Below, piece after piece: positions 27,632-37,651 of a stretch of DNA of 64,000 nt. The stretch is from assembly GCF_000390185.1 (NCBI RefSeq), contig NZ_AQHR01000085.1, positions 248,001-312,000 on the forward strand, in the 5' to 3' direction. A program made the position numbers and the translations under genes. The notes under the pieces are model-generated. The model was not told where the DNA came from. It did no database searches and was given only the letters and a program-made list of their open reading frames with translations. Each line of letters begins with the position of its first letter. Within the stretch, counting starts at the first letter, position 1. The DNA is from Lunatimonas lonarensis. GTDB lineage: Bacteria > Bacteroidota > Bacteroidia > Cytophagales > Cyclobacteriaceae.

Positions 27632-29008
27632 TTGCTAGCCACTGCCATTTTCGTTTATCTCCTACTCACCGTGGGAATCGGTGCCTGGGCATCCAAACGG
27701 GTAAAAAACGCAAAAGATTTCATGCTGGCAGGGCAGAAGTTGCCAATGTTCCTTAGCACATCCGCTTTATTTGCCACTTGGTTTGGATCGGAAACGATCT
27801 TCGGCGCATCCTCCGAATACCTGGCCCATGGGCTTTTGGGCGTAATAGAAGATCCCTTTGGGGGTGCACTGTGCCTGGTATTGTTCGGATTGTTCTTTGT
27901 CAAACCCATCTATCGAATGCGTGTACGTACGCTGGGAGATGTGTTTGCACGCCTTTTTGGGACAAAAGTCGGCTACATTGCCTCCTTTTGCATGGTTCCT
28001 GCATTTTTTGGTTATACCGCAGCCCAGCTTGTGGCGTTCAGTTTGATCCTGGGTGCGGTTACCGGGGTCGGTATGTTGACAGGTATACTTATCAGTGCCT
28101 CCATCGTGGTTGGCTACACTTTTCTTGGAGGCATGTGGGCAATTTCCATTACAGATTTCGTCCAAACCTCGGTGATCGTGGTGGGGTTGGTGTGGGTCTC
28201 GGTGATCATTCTTGGAGATGCTGGAGGCATAGGTAGTATCCTAGCCAATGCGCCGGAGGGTAGCTTTCAGTTTTTCCCTCCATCCGAACTGTCGGCTTGG
28301 GGCACTTATGTTGGAGCCTGGGCCATCTTGGGGCTGGGAAGCATCCCCAGCCAAGACATCTACCAACGTGTCATGGCATCCAAATCCGAGAAGGTAGCCC
28401 AGACTTCCCTTTTTCTGGCCGCGTTCTTCTATGTAACCATCGGATTGCTCCCTTTATTTATTGCCTTGGGAGCCAAAACACTATACCCTGACCTCTATTT
28501 GGAAAACCCACAAATGCTCCTACCGCAGATGGTGCTTCAACATACGGGCCTGGGGGTGCAGGTGATATTCTTTGGTGCCCTTCTTTCGGCCATTATGAGT
28601 ACCACGAGCTCGGCACTGTTGGCCCCATCCGCGATCCTGTCGGAAAATCTCTTGAAGCCCTTTATCCCAAACTATACCGACAAAAAAGTCCTAAGGGTAT
28701 TGCGTCTCAATGTGGTTGCCGTAGCCATGATCTCGGTACTGATGGCCAGCTGGAAATCAAATATCTACGAGCTTGTGGCAGGTGCTTCCATCCTCCTTCT
28801 CGTTTCGCTGTTCATACCACTCTCAGCAGGCCTTTATTGGAAAAAAGCATCGCCTGCCGGGGCTATTCTTGCCGTTTTCTTTGGCATGACTTCCTATTTT
28901 ATCTTGGATCAATTTACCTTTGCTATCCCATCCTTTCTCCTCGCAACCATATGCAGTGGCGTGGGAATGATACTCGGATCCTACCATAAACCAAAAAAGA
29001 ATCCATGA
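27632..29008 (+). CDS. Sodium/solute symporter (SSS family)
   Basis: 458 residues, about thirteen membrane helices. LLLTVGIGAWASKRVKNAKD in helix 1 and FATWFGSETIFGASSEYL in helix 2 are typical of SSS proteins. The only usable start is TTG at 27632: the frame is the same as that of the ABC-F gene and is closed 12 bp upstream by its TAA. The next gene begins within its stop (ATGA). The substrate (sugar, proline, pantothenate or another) cannot be told. Confidence 0.85.
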   Translation: MLATAIFVYLLLTVGIGAWASKRVKNAKDFMLAGQKLPMFLSTSALFATWFGSETIFGASSEYLAHGLLGVIEDPFGGALCLVLFGLFFVKPIYRMRVRTLGDVFARLFGTKVGYIASFCMVPAFFGYTAAQLVAFSLILGAVTGVGMLTGILISASIVVGYTFLGGMWAISITDFVQTSVIVVGLVWVSVIILGDAGGIGSILANAPEGSFQFFPPSELSAWGTYVGAWAILGLGSIPSQDIYQRVMASKSEKVAQTSLFLAAFFYVTIGLLPLFIALGAKTLYPDLYLENPQMLLPQMVLQHTGLGVQVIFFGALLSAIMSTTSSALLAPSAILSENLLKPFIPNYTDKKVLRVLRLNVVAVAMISVLMASWKSNIYELVAGASILLLVSLFIPLSAGLYWKKASPAGAILAVFFGMTSYFILDQFTFAIPSFLLATICSGVGMILGSYHKPKKNP

Positions 29009-30180
29009 ATGCATTTATCCAACTGAAACCAGGAAAGGACATTTCCATCAAACGCAAACACCATTGGGTTTTTTCCGGCGCAATTGCCACAAAAACACCC
29101 GGTCTTACATCGGGCGACCTGGTTGACGTGAGGAATGACAAAGGGAATTCCGTAGCTACCGGCTTTTACGGACAGGGATCTATAGCTGTTCGGATAGCTG
29201 CCTTTGAAAAAGTACCGTTGGATGCCTCGTTTTGGCTTCATTCCCTAAAAAAAGCCTACAGCTTACGTCAAAGGCTCGGTTTGACCGAAGATTCCCAAAC
29301 AAACGTCTACCGGCTTTTCCACGGAGAAGGGGATCTAATGCCTGGGTTGATTATTGACTACTACAACGGTACTGCCGTAATACAGGCCCATCACGAAGGC
29401 ATACACAAGCAACTGCCGGATATCGTGTCTGCACTTCAGAACATCTATGGCGAAAAACTGCAGGCTGTTTACGATAAGAGCGATTCTACCCTGCCGGGAA
29501 AGGCCGCAGAAAGCGATGGGGTTGTATTTGGAACACCCGAAACTCAAGTGGTATCGGAAAATGGGCACCTTTTTGAAATCGACTGGGAAAAGGGACAGAA
29601 AACCGGATTTTTCATCGATCAGCGGGAAAACCGACACCTATTGGCCCACTACGCAGCCGGAAAAAAAGTGCTGAACACCTTTTGTTATTCCGGTGGGTTT
29701 TCAGTCTATGCCTTGAAGGCTGGTGCAAAAGAAGTACATTCGGTAGATATTTCCGCATCTGCCATCGCCCTCACAGACAAGAACGTTGCCCTAAATGGGC
29801 TATCTAAGGCCAATCACCGGAGCGTGGCGGCGGATGTGCTCCATTACTTGAAGGATTTCCACCGGGATTTTGAATTAATCGTCCTAGACCCTCCCGCATT
29901 TGCCAAACACATCCGCAGTCGCCATCAGGCTGTTCAAGCCTATAAACGCATCAATGCCCTGGCCATTAAAAACATATGTCCCGGCGGTCTATTATTTACC
30001 TTTTCCTGCTCCCAGGTTGTGGACATGACCCTTTTTGCCCACACGGTCACCGCAGCCGCCATGGAGGCAGGACGAGAGGTCAAGATCCTTCACCAACTCA
30101 CCCAGCCCGGTGACCATCCCATCAATATCTTCCATCCGGAAACCGCCTATTTGAAGGGTCTTGTGCTCTACGTCGTCTAA
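29005..30180 (+). CDS. RlmI-like class I rRNA methyltransferase
   Basis: 391 residues. An N-terminal PUA-type RNA-binding domain (HHWVFSGAI, SGDLVDVRN) is followed by a Rossmann methyltransferase: TGFFIDQRENR, VLNTFCYSGGFSVYA and LDPPAFAKH, the last carrying the catalytic motif IV. Relatives methylate a cytosine of 23S rRNA (RlmI) or similar sites. It shares ATGA with the upstream symporter gene. Confidence 0.9.
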   Translation: MNAFIQLKPGKDISIKRKHHWVFSGAIATKTPGLTSGDLVDVRNDKGNSVATGFYGQGSIAVRIAAFEKVPLDASFWLHSLKKAYSLRQRLGLTEDSQTNVYRLFHGEGDLMPGLIIDYYNGTAVIQAHHEGIHKQLPDIVSALQNIYGEKLQAVYDKSDSTLPGKAAESDGVVFGTPETQVVSENGHLFEIDWEKGQKTGFFIDQRENRHLLAHYAAGKKVLNTFCYSGGFSVYALKAGAKEVHSVDISASAIALTDKNVALNGLSKANHRSVAADVLHYLKDFHRDFELIVLDPPAFAKHIRSRHQAVQAYKRINALAIKNICPGGLLFTFSCSQVVDMTLFAHTVTAAAMEAGREVKILHQLTQPGDHPINIFHPETAYLKGLVLYVV

Positions 30181-30269
30181 TTCGCCGACTCGTTCACCTT
30201 TTCTACGTATGATGCCTCGGTACTGTTCCGTGAAGTTTTTAGCAGCGTTTTCCCAGCAAGACCAAAGGT

Positions 30270-32408
30270 CTACGGCGTAATCCATTTCGAAAGCAGCTCT
30301 TGCCTATCCAGCGCCGATTTAACCGAAACCCTCCGAATGGCTCCTCCCCTATCACTTGGCAGCGATTCCCGAAGCAGCGTTCCGGAATCTGCCCCCCCGG
30401 CTACCAATATCAGTGGGCTTCTATCCTGAAGGTAATTCAGGAGCTGGGGCAAATCGTAGGACTTTCCAGCATAAGGCACGGTATAGGCAATCATGGCAGG
30501 ATCATATTGAGGGTCTTTTACCAGCTCCTGAAAGGAAATCAGTGGATCTACCAGGGCAATCTTTGAAATAGAAGGATTAAAAGCAGCTGCATGTAGCAAC
30601 ACCGCGCTCATCGCACCCTTGGCCAAGCCGCTGATATCGGCAACTTGTTCACGCTGCTTCAATACCTGCACGAGGCGATTGGCGTCTCCCGCATGGATTC
30701 CTGTGATACTTCTCCCGATTAAGATACTTCCAAACCAAAGGTTAAAGGAATGCCCTTCGAAATTGGAGTCACCCGTAAATCCACCAGGACCCATTTCTCC
30801 GATCGTCAGGAGGTCGGGAGCCAACACCATCGCACCTCCACGAACCAACGCTTCCATATCGCCATTGATTTGGGAGTCAGTAGCTTTTCCGGATGGATCC
30901 AAGTACAACACAGCCCTTTCGGTAGGTATGTCCGGTTTCATCAACAAATAGGGTATCCAATAGTCGCCTTCGCCCTTCATTAGATGTTGTTCTATGGAGT
31001 ATCCATCCCTTTTAAATCGGCCTACCATCATCGATTCGGCAAGTCCCTCAGGTGCCTGGTAGCCGGAAAGCTCCTTTGCGGTGGCCACTAGGTTGTCCGG
31101 CAAATCCGGCAGAGAGGCCAATTCCCGCTGGTTCAGATCAAAAACCCTTTTGCCCGGGAAAGAAGTCAGCACCTGTCCCGTTTCGGTTACCTGAAGATCT
31201 GCCTTAGACAGCGTATCCACCGCTTCATCTGATGAATCGCCGGGCAACCGTAGATGGCGTTGAAAAAAAGCATACATCGCCTCCCGGTTCTGACGGGTGG
31301 AGGCATGTCCGGCGTCATCTTCCACTATTTCAAAATGATCCGGTACACCGAAACTTTCATACACGCTGCGGATCTGTGTCGCGGCCTCTCGTGCACCTTC
31401 AATGTTGAAGATATCGCGGGTGGTAGTGACCATCAGATTTGGCTTTGGTGCTCTTACCATCAACAGGTCTGGCTGGTCCAATCCCTGCTGTATCCCACGA
31501 TAAAAATTCTGCTCGGCATCTTGGGGGCCATGGGTAAGCCAAAGGCGCTTAAAAGTTGTGATGTAGTTTTCAGGCGCGGATGCATAGATCCGCTCATCAA
31601 ATGCGGCAATGTACGCAGACTGCGTTCCCCCTCCCGATCGGCCTGTGATTCCAATCCTATCTGGATCAACCTCCTTTCTGGTAAGAAGGTAATCCACCGC
31701 ACGTATGCCATCCCAAATCATGTAGGTAGCTTGAGATGTACCTGCGATGAATGCCTGGGCGCCCGGGTAGGAATGCTGCTTCGTCGGACCTCCGATGGTT
31801 GGTTCGTTGGTAATCGGGTCAAAATACTCCAACCGCTCCCCCTGACCTACGGGGTCAAAAGCAAAAACGATGAACCCCTTGGCCACTAAATTCAAAATCA
31901 TATGCTGGTATGTTACACTTCGGTACGCTTCCAATGCATGTCCACTGCAAAAAATAACCGCCGGTGCCCTGCCCCGTATGGACTTGGGAAGGAAAAGTGT
32001 TCCGGTAACATAGAAGCCTGGCTGGGACTCAAATACCACGTGTTCCATCCCAAACCTTTCCTTTTCCACTCTTCGGGTAACTTGTGGATTGAGTGGTGTT
32101 TTTTCGGGGAATGGACCTACCAGTTCCATTAGCTTCTCCTTTGTCCATGCCTGCCGTTCCCTCCACTGCGCTGCGGTCTGAATCTGCGATAACGCCTGTT
32201 CCCGCTGCTCCAAATAGCCAAAAGCCTGCCCGGACAAATGCTTATAGAGGGCATTCGGCCCATCTTTAAAATTAACCCAGTGATTCTGTATGACTTTCAG
32301 GTCTTCCTGGGCCATCAGGAAACCGGGGAATAGCAAAAAAAGTAATACTAATCTTGCGGCTTTAAATAGTGGTGGGTTTTGTGGCACAAAAGGATCAGCC
32401 AAGTCCAT
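30270..32408 (-). CDS. Exported two-domain alpha/beta hydrolase (acetyl xylan esterase-like)
   Basis: About 712 residues from the ATG at 32406-32408, which places a normal signal peptide (ARLVLLFLLFPGFLMAQ) 15 residues from the start; ATGs at 32462 and 32534 give longer, less natural leaders. Domain 1 (about residues 130-400) has nucleophile motif GRSGGGTQ and a late DDAGHAS His. Domain 2 (about 495-700) is a second hydrolase fold, but the nucleophile elbow reads GLAKGAMS, with no Ser in GxSxG position, so it is probably inactive. Likely removes ester groups from carbohydrates outside the cytoplasm. Confidence 0.8.
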   Translation of the reverse strand: MDLADPFVPQNPPLFKAARLVLLFLLFPGFLMAQEDLKVIQNHWVNFKDGPNALYKHLSGQAFGYLEQREQALSQIQTAAQWRERQAWTKEKLMELVGPFPEKTPLNPQVTRRVEKERFGMEHVVFESQPGFYVTGTLFLPKSIRGRAPAVIFCSGHALEAYRSVTYQHMILNLVAKGFIVFAFDPVGQGERLEYFDPITNEPTIGGPTKQHSYPGAQAFIAGTSQATYMIWDGIRAVDYLLTRKEVDPDRIGITGRSGGGTQSAYIAAFDERIYASAPENYITTFKRLWLTHGPQDAEQNFYRGIQQGLDQPDLLMVRAPKPNLMVTTTRDIFNIEGAREAATQIRSVYESFGVPDHFEIVEDDAGHASTRQNREAMYAFFQRHLRLPGDSSDEAVDTLSKADLQVTETGQVLTSFPGKRVFDLNQRELASLPDLPDNLVATAKELSGYQAPEGLAESMMVGRFKRDGYSIEQHLMKGEGDYWIPYLLMKPDIPTERAVLYLDPSGKATDSQINGDMEALVRGGAMVLAPDLLTIGEMGPGGFTGDSNFEGHSFNLWFGSILIGRSITGIHAGDANRLVQVLKQREQVADISGLAKGAMSAVLLHAAAFNPSISKIALVDPLISFQELVKDPQYDPAMIAYTVPYAGKSYDLPQLLNYLQDRSPLILVAGGADSGTLLRESLPSDRGGAIRRVSVKSALDRQELLSKWITP

Positions 32409-32661
32409 AAGTTGATTAGAAAAACCAACGGCCGCAGTATCACTAAAATGTCGTCTTTTCATGTACGCAGTTTTTTGCTGGAACTCTGTCATCCGTCCCC
32501 GTAATACATTGAAAATCTTGGGTTTGATTATCATAGTCCGTTTGCTTATTTGACATTCTCTTTTGTCGATTGGGCTGATGATTCGAGTATTTGGCTAAAG
32601 CCCATTTCTCTATTCATTTGGATTGCCCCGCCGTGTAGAGAATCCTTCAATATACCTTTAA

Positions 32662-32718
32662 GTAAGCAAAAAAGCTTACCCACTGTGCGTCGAAACAAAC
32701 ACAAAGGAGGTAAGCTTT
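32662..32718. terminator. Alternative hairpins between convergent-facing regions
   Basis: Two mutually exclusive stems share the gcttac segment: a short one, gtaagc (32662-32667) with gcttac (32674-32679) over an A6 loop, and a longer 10-bp one, aaagcttacc (32671-32680) with ggtaagcttt (32709-32718). They follow the stop of the Gfo/Idh/MocA gene on the minus strand and precede the hydrolase gene on that strand, so they may end or attenuate the transcript. Confidence 0.4.
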
Positions 32719-32739
32719 CCATAATGGAACAGGTTTTTA

Positions 32740-34113
32740 TTATACCTGGTCAGGAACCACAAAGGGAGGTCTGCTCGGCCTTGTCAACATGGTATCTGCC
32801 TCCGAGTCATTGGCAAACCGCTCGTATTCGCCCATAAAATTGAGGCCGCGTCCCAAGCGATAGGAAATATTCGCCATGATAGGCAATGCGGAGGAATAAT
32901 GCCCTTCCCGGATATCGCAATTGAGCGCATATCGATCATTTTTACGGATCGCATCCAGAAAGTTGGCATAATGCTCCGAACCTCCGGGTGCTGCCATCAA
33001 ATTGGATCCCCCGCCAGACGCGCGCTGTTCCCTGGTAGATTGGGCAAAGGGTTCCTTCTCGTCCTTACGAAAGGCCTTCCAGGTACTGCCATTTAATTCC
33101 AGGTAGCCATCCGTACCATAGAAAATGTTTCCTATATGAATATTCAGGCTGGATTCTCCGTTGGTATAACGGCCCCGGGTCTCAAATTCCAACATCTTTC
33201 CATCGGCGTATTTGAATACAGAGGTCTGGGTATTAGGGGTTTCCTGGGAACATTCAGCGGGGGAAATCCCGTAAATACCACCAGTAGAGTAAACAGAAAC
33301 CGGATGCTCGTTCTTATTAAGGCCCCATCTTGCTACATCAAACTGGTGTGGTCCTTGGTTTCCGGTGTCACCATTTCCGGTATCCCAGTGCCAATGCCAA
33401 TTATAATGGCCTCTTTTTTCATTATAAGCCCTATACGGTGCAGGACCTAACCAAAGATCGTAGTGCAACCCGGCCGGAGGAGTGCTGTCTTTTGCAATAC
33501 CAAAAGAGTGACGGGGCTTATAGCACAGGCCTCTGGCCATATATACGTCCCCTATGCCTCCCTCATGAAGAAATTTCATCGCCTGGATAACATTCTCAAT
33601 GGAGCGGTTTTGAAAACCGGTCTGCATGATCACATTGTATTTTCGGGCCGCTTCGATCATCTTTCTGCCCTCAAACAAATTGTGGCTTGCTGGCTTTTCC
33701 ACATAAACATGCTTACCCGCCTGGGCTGCCCAAATGGCTCCCAATGCATGCCAATGGTTGGGCGTGGCAAACGACACCGCATCAATTTCCTTATCCTCAA
33801 ATACCTTACGCATATCGTAGGCCGTCCCGGGTTTATCACCGGTCTGGTCCTGCACCAGTTTTACCTTTTCTGCCCATGTATTTTCATCTACGTCACATAG
33901 GTTTTTGATCACCACATTTCTGCTGTCCTTCAATTTACAGAATTGGTTGATGTGGTTGGTTCCCTGACCTCGGATACCGATAATCGAAAGGTTTAACCGA
34001 TCATTGGCACCCAATATATTTCCGTAGGACTTTGCGCTCATGGTCATGCCGGCCACGGCAATGCCTGCACTTCCCATCAAGGTTTTTTTGATAAACTCTC
34101 TTCGTTCTGTCAT
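32740..34113 (-). CDS. Tat-exported Gfo/Idh/MocA oxidoreductase
   Basis: 457 residues. The N-terminus MTERREFIKKTLMGSAG is a twin-arginine signal with an Ala-rich core. NLSIIGIRGQGTNH carries the NAD(P)-binding motif, and YVEKPASHN holds the EKP catalytic Lys. RGHYNWHWHWDTGNGDTGNQ and the following GPHQFDVARWGL are typical of periplasmic Gfo/Idh/MocA enzymes that oxidise sugars at C3. It lies 55 bp downstream of the TIM-barrel isomerase gene on the same strand, probably in one operon. Confidence 0.9.
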   Translation of the reverse strand: MTERREFIKKTLMGSAGIAVAGMTMSAKSYGNILGANDRLNLSIIGIRGQGTNHINQFCKLKDSRNVVIKNLCDVDENTWAEKVKLVQDQTGDKPGTAYDMRKVFEDKEIDAVSFATPNHWHALGAIWAAQAGKHVYVEKPASHNLFEGRKMIEAARKYNVIMQTGFQNRSIENVIQAMKFLHEGGIGDVYMARGLCYKPRHSFGIAKDSTPPAGLHYDLWLGPAPYRAYNEKRGHYNWHWHWDTGNGDTGNQGPHQFDVARWGLNKNEHPVSVYSTGGIYGISPAECSQETPNTQTSVFKYADGKMLEFETRGRYTNGESSLNIHIGNIFYGTDGYLELNGSTWKAFRKDEKEPFAQSTREQRASGGGSNLMAAPGGSEHYANFLDAIRKNDRYALNCDIREGHYSSALPIMANISYRLGRGLNFMGEYERFANDSEADTMLTRPSRPPFVVPDQV

Positions 34114-34168
34114 GCTAATTGTTTGGTTATTTTGTTCTTTTCTTTTCGTAATCGTTGTGTTGCTCGAA

Positions 34169-35053
34169 TTACAACCTCGCTACCATTTCATCAAACAGCT
34201 GCTTCTCCCGCTGCATGGCTGCAATCTTATCCAAGGGATTGCTATGCGCTTCCAACAGGATCCAGCCTTGGTAATTGGCACCGGTAAGTAACTGGAATAG
34301 TTCAAAAAACGGGTAATCCGTCTCGCTAAAGGCCCGGCAATGCGTAGTATCCCCTATCCACGGTTTTACCATGTTGAAATTCGCCTCTAAACCGGGTGCC
34401 TTTAGATCGGTATCGTTGCTGTTCCAGCACACCACCACGTTCTTCTCCGTCACTTGATCGAAGATCTCCTTCATCACAGGAAGCTCCTGGGTGATCCGAC
34501 CATGCACCTCCACCCGCACCAATTGGCCATGATCCTGCGCAAACTTACCGACCTCGTTGAGGGAGGAGGCAATCTGGGCGATGGTCTTTTCCCTTAGGAC
34601 ACCGTCCGGCATGTTATTTGGTTTTACCTTGATACCGGTGGCACCGATGTCTTTACACAACTTGATATACTCCTTGGTTCCTTCAATATTTTGCCTTAAA
34701 ACCGAGGGGTCTGGACTGTGGTACTCGTAGTTGCTCCCATAGCCTAGACAGGTTACCGGACTGTCCTTAAAACGCTTTTTTACTTCCCTACGCTCCTTTT
34801 TGGACAGGTTTATTTCCACCGCATGGGCATGTTCGGTCCGCAGCTCCACCGCTCCATACCCGGTTCGCTCGCACGCAGCGATCAATTCGGGCAAGGTCAT
34901 ATCCTTCCCCCACTGATAGGTTACCAGCCCAAGCTTCAATTTTTGATTCCTTGCAAAAAGGGATTGTATGGGTAATCCACTGAGCAAGCCTACAGCCATA
35001 CTGCCGGCTATACTCTTTTTGATGAATTCCCTGCGGTCTAAGCGATTCTTCAT
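34169..35053 (-). CDS. Tat-exported sugar isomerase/epimerase-type TIM barrel
   Basis: 294 residues with a twin-arginine signal (DRREFIKKSIAGSMAVGLL). The barrel contains GYGAVELRTEHAHAVEI, TGIKVKPNN, VEVHGRITQ and WILLEAHSNP, giving the Glu, Asp and His positions that bind a metal in xylose-isomerase-like (PF01261) enzymes. In Bacteroidota such proteins pair with periplasmic Gfo/Idh/MocA oxidoreductases, which fits the neighbour 55 bp downstream. The exact sugar is unknown. Confidence 0.85.
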   Translation of the reverse strand: MKNRLDRREFIKKSIAGSMAVGLLSGLPIQSLFARNQKLKLGLVTYQWGKDMTLPELIAACERTGYGAVELRTEHAHAVEINLSKKERREVKKRFKDSPVTCLGYGSNYEYHSPDPSVLRQNIEGTKEYIKLCKDIGATGIKVKPNNMPDGVLREKTIAQIASSLNEVGKFAQDHGQLVRVEVHGRITQELPVMKEIFDQVTEKNVVVCWNSNDTDLKAPGLEANFNMVKPWIGDTTHCRAFSETDYPFFELFQLLTGANYQGWILLEAHSNPLDKIAAMQREKQLFDEMVARL

Positions 35054-35113
35054 GGTTGGTTCTTTTGGTTTTCTTTTTTGGCTGAAATAATTTACCGGGT
35101 CAATCGCAGCAGG

Positions 35114-36319
35114 CTACCTCCATACTACTTGATCATTGTGTTTTATACCATTGGAGGGAAAGGGATTTTTATCCCCGAATACGTACAAGGTGCGTTGCTC
35201 CTCCACGGTGACGGATCCTTCATTGAGCGTCCCGTCAGGGTTTAAACCTTTGCTGAGATCCAAGCCCAGGTGTTTTGCCAAAAACGGATAGACTGCCTGC
35301 CGTTTTTTATCATCGTATCCGTGCTGGTCTTCGGGTATATGTACATTTTCGATGAGATCCGGCACACCCATGAGCGTGTAGATGTGTTTTAAATGAGGGT
35401 ACTCAATCTCGGGGTTATTCTTGGTCCAGTCACCTCCCACCGACACCAATAGCATGGGTCGGGGAGCAGCTACTCCGGCTATTTCAACGTTGTTGGTCTG
35501 GAAATGCTTGGTCTTGTGTATCTGCATACCACTTTCGCATATGCATCCACCAAAAAAATGAGCCGAGACCATTACCACTGGCACCGAAACGGATACCCGG
35601 TCATCCACCGCAGCCAGCAAAAAAGACTGCGTACCTCCTCCAGACGCACCGGTCACTCCAATACGCCCCGGATCCGCTCCCATTTCCAATATAAAATCAA
35701 CACCCCGAATACTGTTCCAAAGCTGCTGTTTCAATGCGTCCGGATGGTGATGAATCCAACCCATCTCTTCCATTTCGGCATAGCCAACCGCATCGTACGC
35801 CCATACCATTGCTCCCATCCTGGCCATACTGGCAAATCGTTTTTGCGCATCTGGACGGTATCTACCCACGTCTCCGGGCTGAGACCAATGCCCATGTGGA
35901 CTCAAAATAGCCGGCAGTTGGCCGGTGGCTCCTGCTGGTCTGTACAAGCTACCGGTAACAAAAACTCCAGGCAGACTCTCAAAAGCCGCGTTTTGGACTG
36001 TGTAGCCGTCAAAATGCCTGATCTCTCCAAACACCGCATTCAATGGGCCTTTTTTGGGTGGCTTATTCAGACCGGTGCCATCCAAAACTTGTTGGCGTAT
36101 AGCTTTGGCACGTTTTTCCCATTGGGGTTTTTGGGTATAGGATTGACGTATGGACGCCAAAAACGCTGCTCCCTCTTCTTCCGTCCAATGGTTCCCGACG
36201 CATAGCATGGATTTATCCACGGGTTTTCTCTGAGAGAAAAGGGGATGCACTGCCGTGAAAAAAACAAGAAGGAACACGAAAACCGCAGCAACTTTTTGGG
36301 GATATAAAGTGGAAATCAT
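35114..36319 (-). CDS. Exported alpha/beta hydrolase (acetyl xylan esterase-like)
   Basis: 401 residues with a Sec signal peptide (cleavage near HPLFSQ). The fold is marked by PAILSPHGHW (oxyanion region), GVTGASGGGTQ with the nucleophilic Ser, and PEDQHGYDDKKRQ with the catalytic His. It is about the size of single-domain esterases and belongs to the same broad family as the hydrolases at 30270 and 36343. The substrate is unknown; carbohydrate esters are likely from the context. Confidence 0.85.
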   Translation of the reverse strand: MISTLYPQKVAAVFVFLLVFFTAVHPLFSQRKPVDKSMLCVGNHWTEEEGAAFLASIRQSYTQKPQWEKRAKAIRQQVLDGTGLNKPPKKGPLNAVFGEIRHFDGYTVQNAAFESLPGVFVTGSLYRPAGATGQLPAILSPHGHWSQPGDVGRYRPDAQKRFASMARMGAMVWAYDAVGYAEMEEMGWIHHHPDALKQQLWNSIRGVDFILEMGADPGRIGVTGASGGGTQSFLLAAVDDRVSVSVPVVMVSAHFFGGCICESGMQIHKTKHFQTNNVEIAGVAAPRPMLLVSVGGDWTKNNPEIEYPHLKHIYTLMGVPDLIENVHIPEDQHGYDDKKRQAVYPFLAKHLGLDLSKGLNPDGTLNEGSVTVEEQRTLYVFGDKNPFPSNGIKHNDQVVWR

Positions 36320-36342
36320 GGGTTTATGGTCAATTTGGTCAT

Positions 36343-37599
36343 TTATTTAAGCCACTTGTCAAACCAGTCAAATGCTTCCTCTTGCATGGGCTTGTCAAAT
36401 TTATGCGGCCCAGGATAGAAGGAGCACTTGTACCGATCGGAGGCACCAGCTTTTGCATATACTTCAGCCAAAATGCGATCCGCACGCTCCATTTCCGGCA
36501 TAGTATACAGTGCGTCGTCAATATCATTTAACACCAAGGTTGGATTGGGTGCTCGAAGCCCTAGAATTTCCGGGAAATCCAACTCCTGGGGCAGGATTGG
36601 GATGTAGGCCATCCATGTATGGGTAAACGACTTGTGAAGGAGAAAATCCGTCCATGTGCTCATAAAGCCAACGCATACCGCACAGGAAATGCGGGGATCC
36701 AAGCCACCCATCATCACCGTACGTAATCCGCCACCGGAGAGTCCGGCGCAGCCGATACGATTTACATCGACATCGGTCCGGGTACACAGCACGTCCAGCG
36801 CCGCCCGATCCTCCGCAAAAAAGACTCCAGGCCACGTGGTGCCGGCGCAAAAAAGCGACTTTGCCATGACATGTTCGTGGTTGGAAGCCCATGCGTTGTA
36901 GGCTTTGATATTTTCAGGATCTTCCGGGTTCTGATCGCTCAATCCGTTTCGCTGACGTTCGGGTACATCTGCCAACATAACCCTCCTGCTCGCGAAAGTA
37001 AAGGCATCGGCAACCATCACCACATACCCCCGCTTCGCAATTTCATTGGCCCACGCAGTACCCTCGTAGTAATGATCTTGGTGCGCAACCATCAGCTCAT
37101 GCGGATGGTCGCTGGTTCGGGTTATTTTTCGCAATCCAAAATATTTATTACCCCCATGGCAATGAAGCCCCAAAATCGCCGGTAACTTGCCTGTAGCACC
37201 TACCGGTTTCAAGATGACTGCCTTGGTCGGATTGCCATAGGGCAATTGCCAGCTTACTTCTTCAATCTGAAGTCCATCGTAGGTGTATGATTTATGAACG
37301 GTCATTGAGGGCGTCCATCCAAGCTCCGGAATACCCATACGGTCTTCTACCCGTTCTAAGGCAAGTTTCTTCCATTCCGTCAAATCGGTAAACTGACCGT
37401 TGCGGAACGAAAGTCTGGGCAAGGAATCCAGATGCAGAGAATTGGCCCATGGGCCATAGCTTCCTATTAGGTTTTCCATCACAAATGGCGGGGTTATCGG
37501 TGGCCGGGGTTGACCTTCCATCGCCCAAACCGGGCCGGCGGCAAGTGCCATTCCGGCCAGGCTGGTCTTTTTCATAAAGTCTCTACGAGTAGGGTTCAT
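36343..37599 (-). CDS. Tat-exported alpha/beta hydrolase (dienelactone/acetyl xylan esterase-like)
   Basis: 418 residues. The N-terminus TRRDFMKKTSLAGMALAAG is a twin-arginine signal, unlike the Sec signals of the other two esterases. PAILGLHCHGG, then GCAGLSGGGLRT (nucleophile) and FYPGPHKFDKPM with the His near the end show the hydrolase core. Use of the Tat route suggests it folds before export. It sits 23 bp upstream of the next hydrolase gene, in the same leftward run. Confidence 0.83.
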   Translation of the reverse strand: MNPTRRDFMKKTSLAGMALAAGPVWAMEGQPRPPITPPFVMENLIGSYGPWANSLHLDSLPRLSFRNGQFTDLTEWKKLALERVEDRMGIPELGWTPSMTVHKSYTYDGLQIEEVSWQLPYGNPTKAVILKPVGATGKLPAILGLHCHGGNKYFGLRKITRTSDHPHELMVAHQDHYYEGTAWANEIAKRGYVVMVADAFTFASRRVMLADVPERQRNGLSDQNPEDPENIKAYNAWASNHEHVMAKSLFCAGTTWPGVFFAEDRAALDVLCTRTDVDVNRIGCAGLSGGGLRTVMMGGLDPRISCAVCVGFMSTWTDFLLHKSFTHTWMAYIPILPQELDFPEILGLRAPNPTLVLNDIDDALYTMPEMERADRILAEVYAKAGASDRYKCSFYPGPHKFDKPMQEEAFDWFDKWLK

Positions 37600-37651
37600 A
37601 AGTTAGACGGTAGTGGGTGATGACTCCGTATGGGGTACTTCCAAGGGTGTG

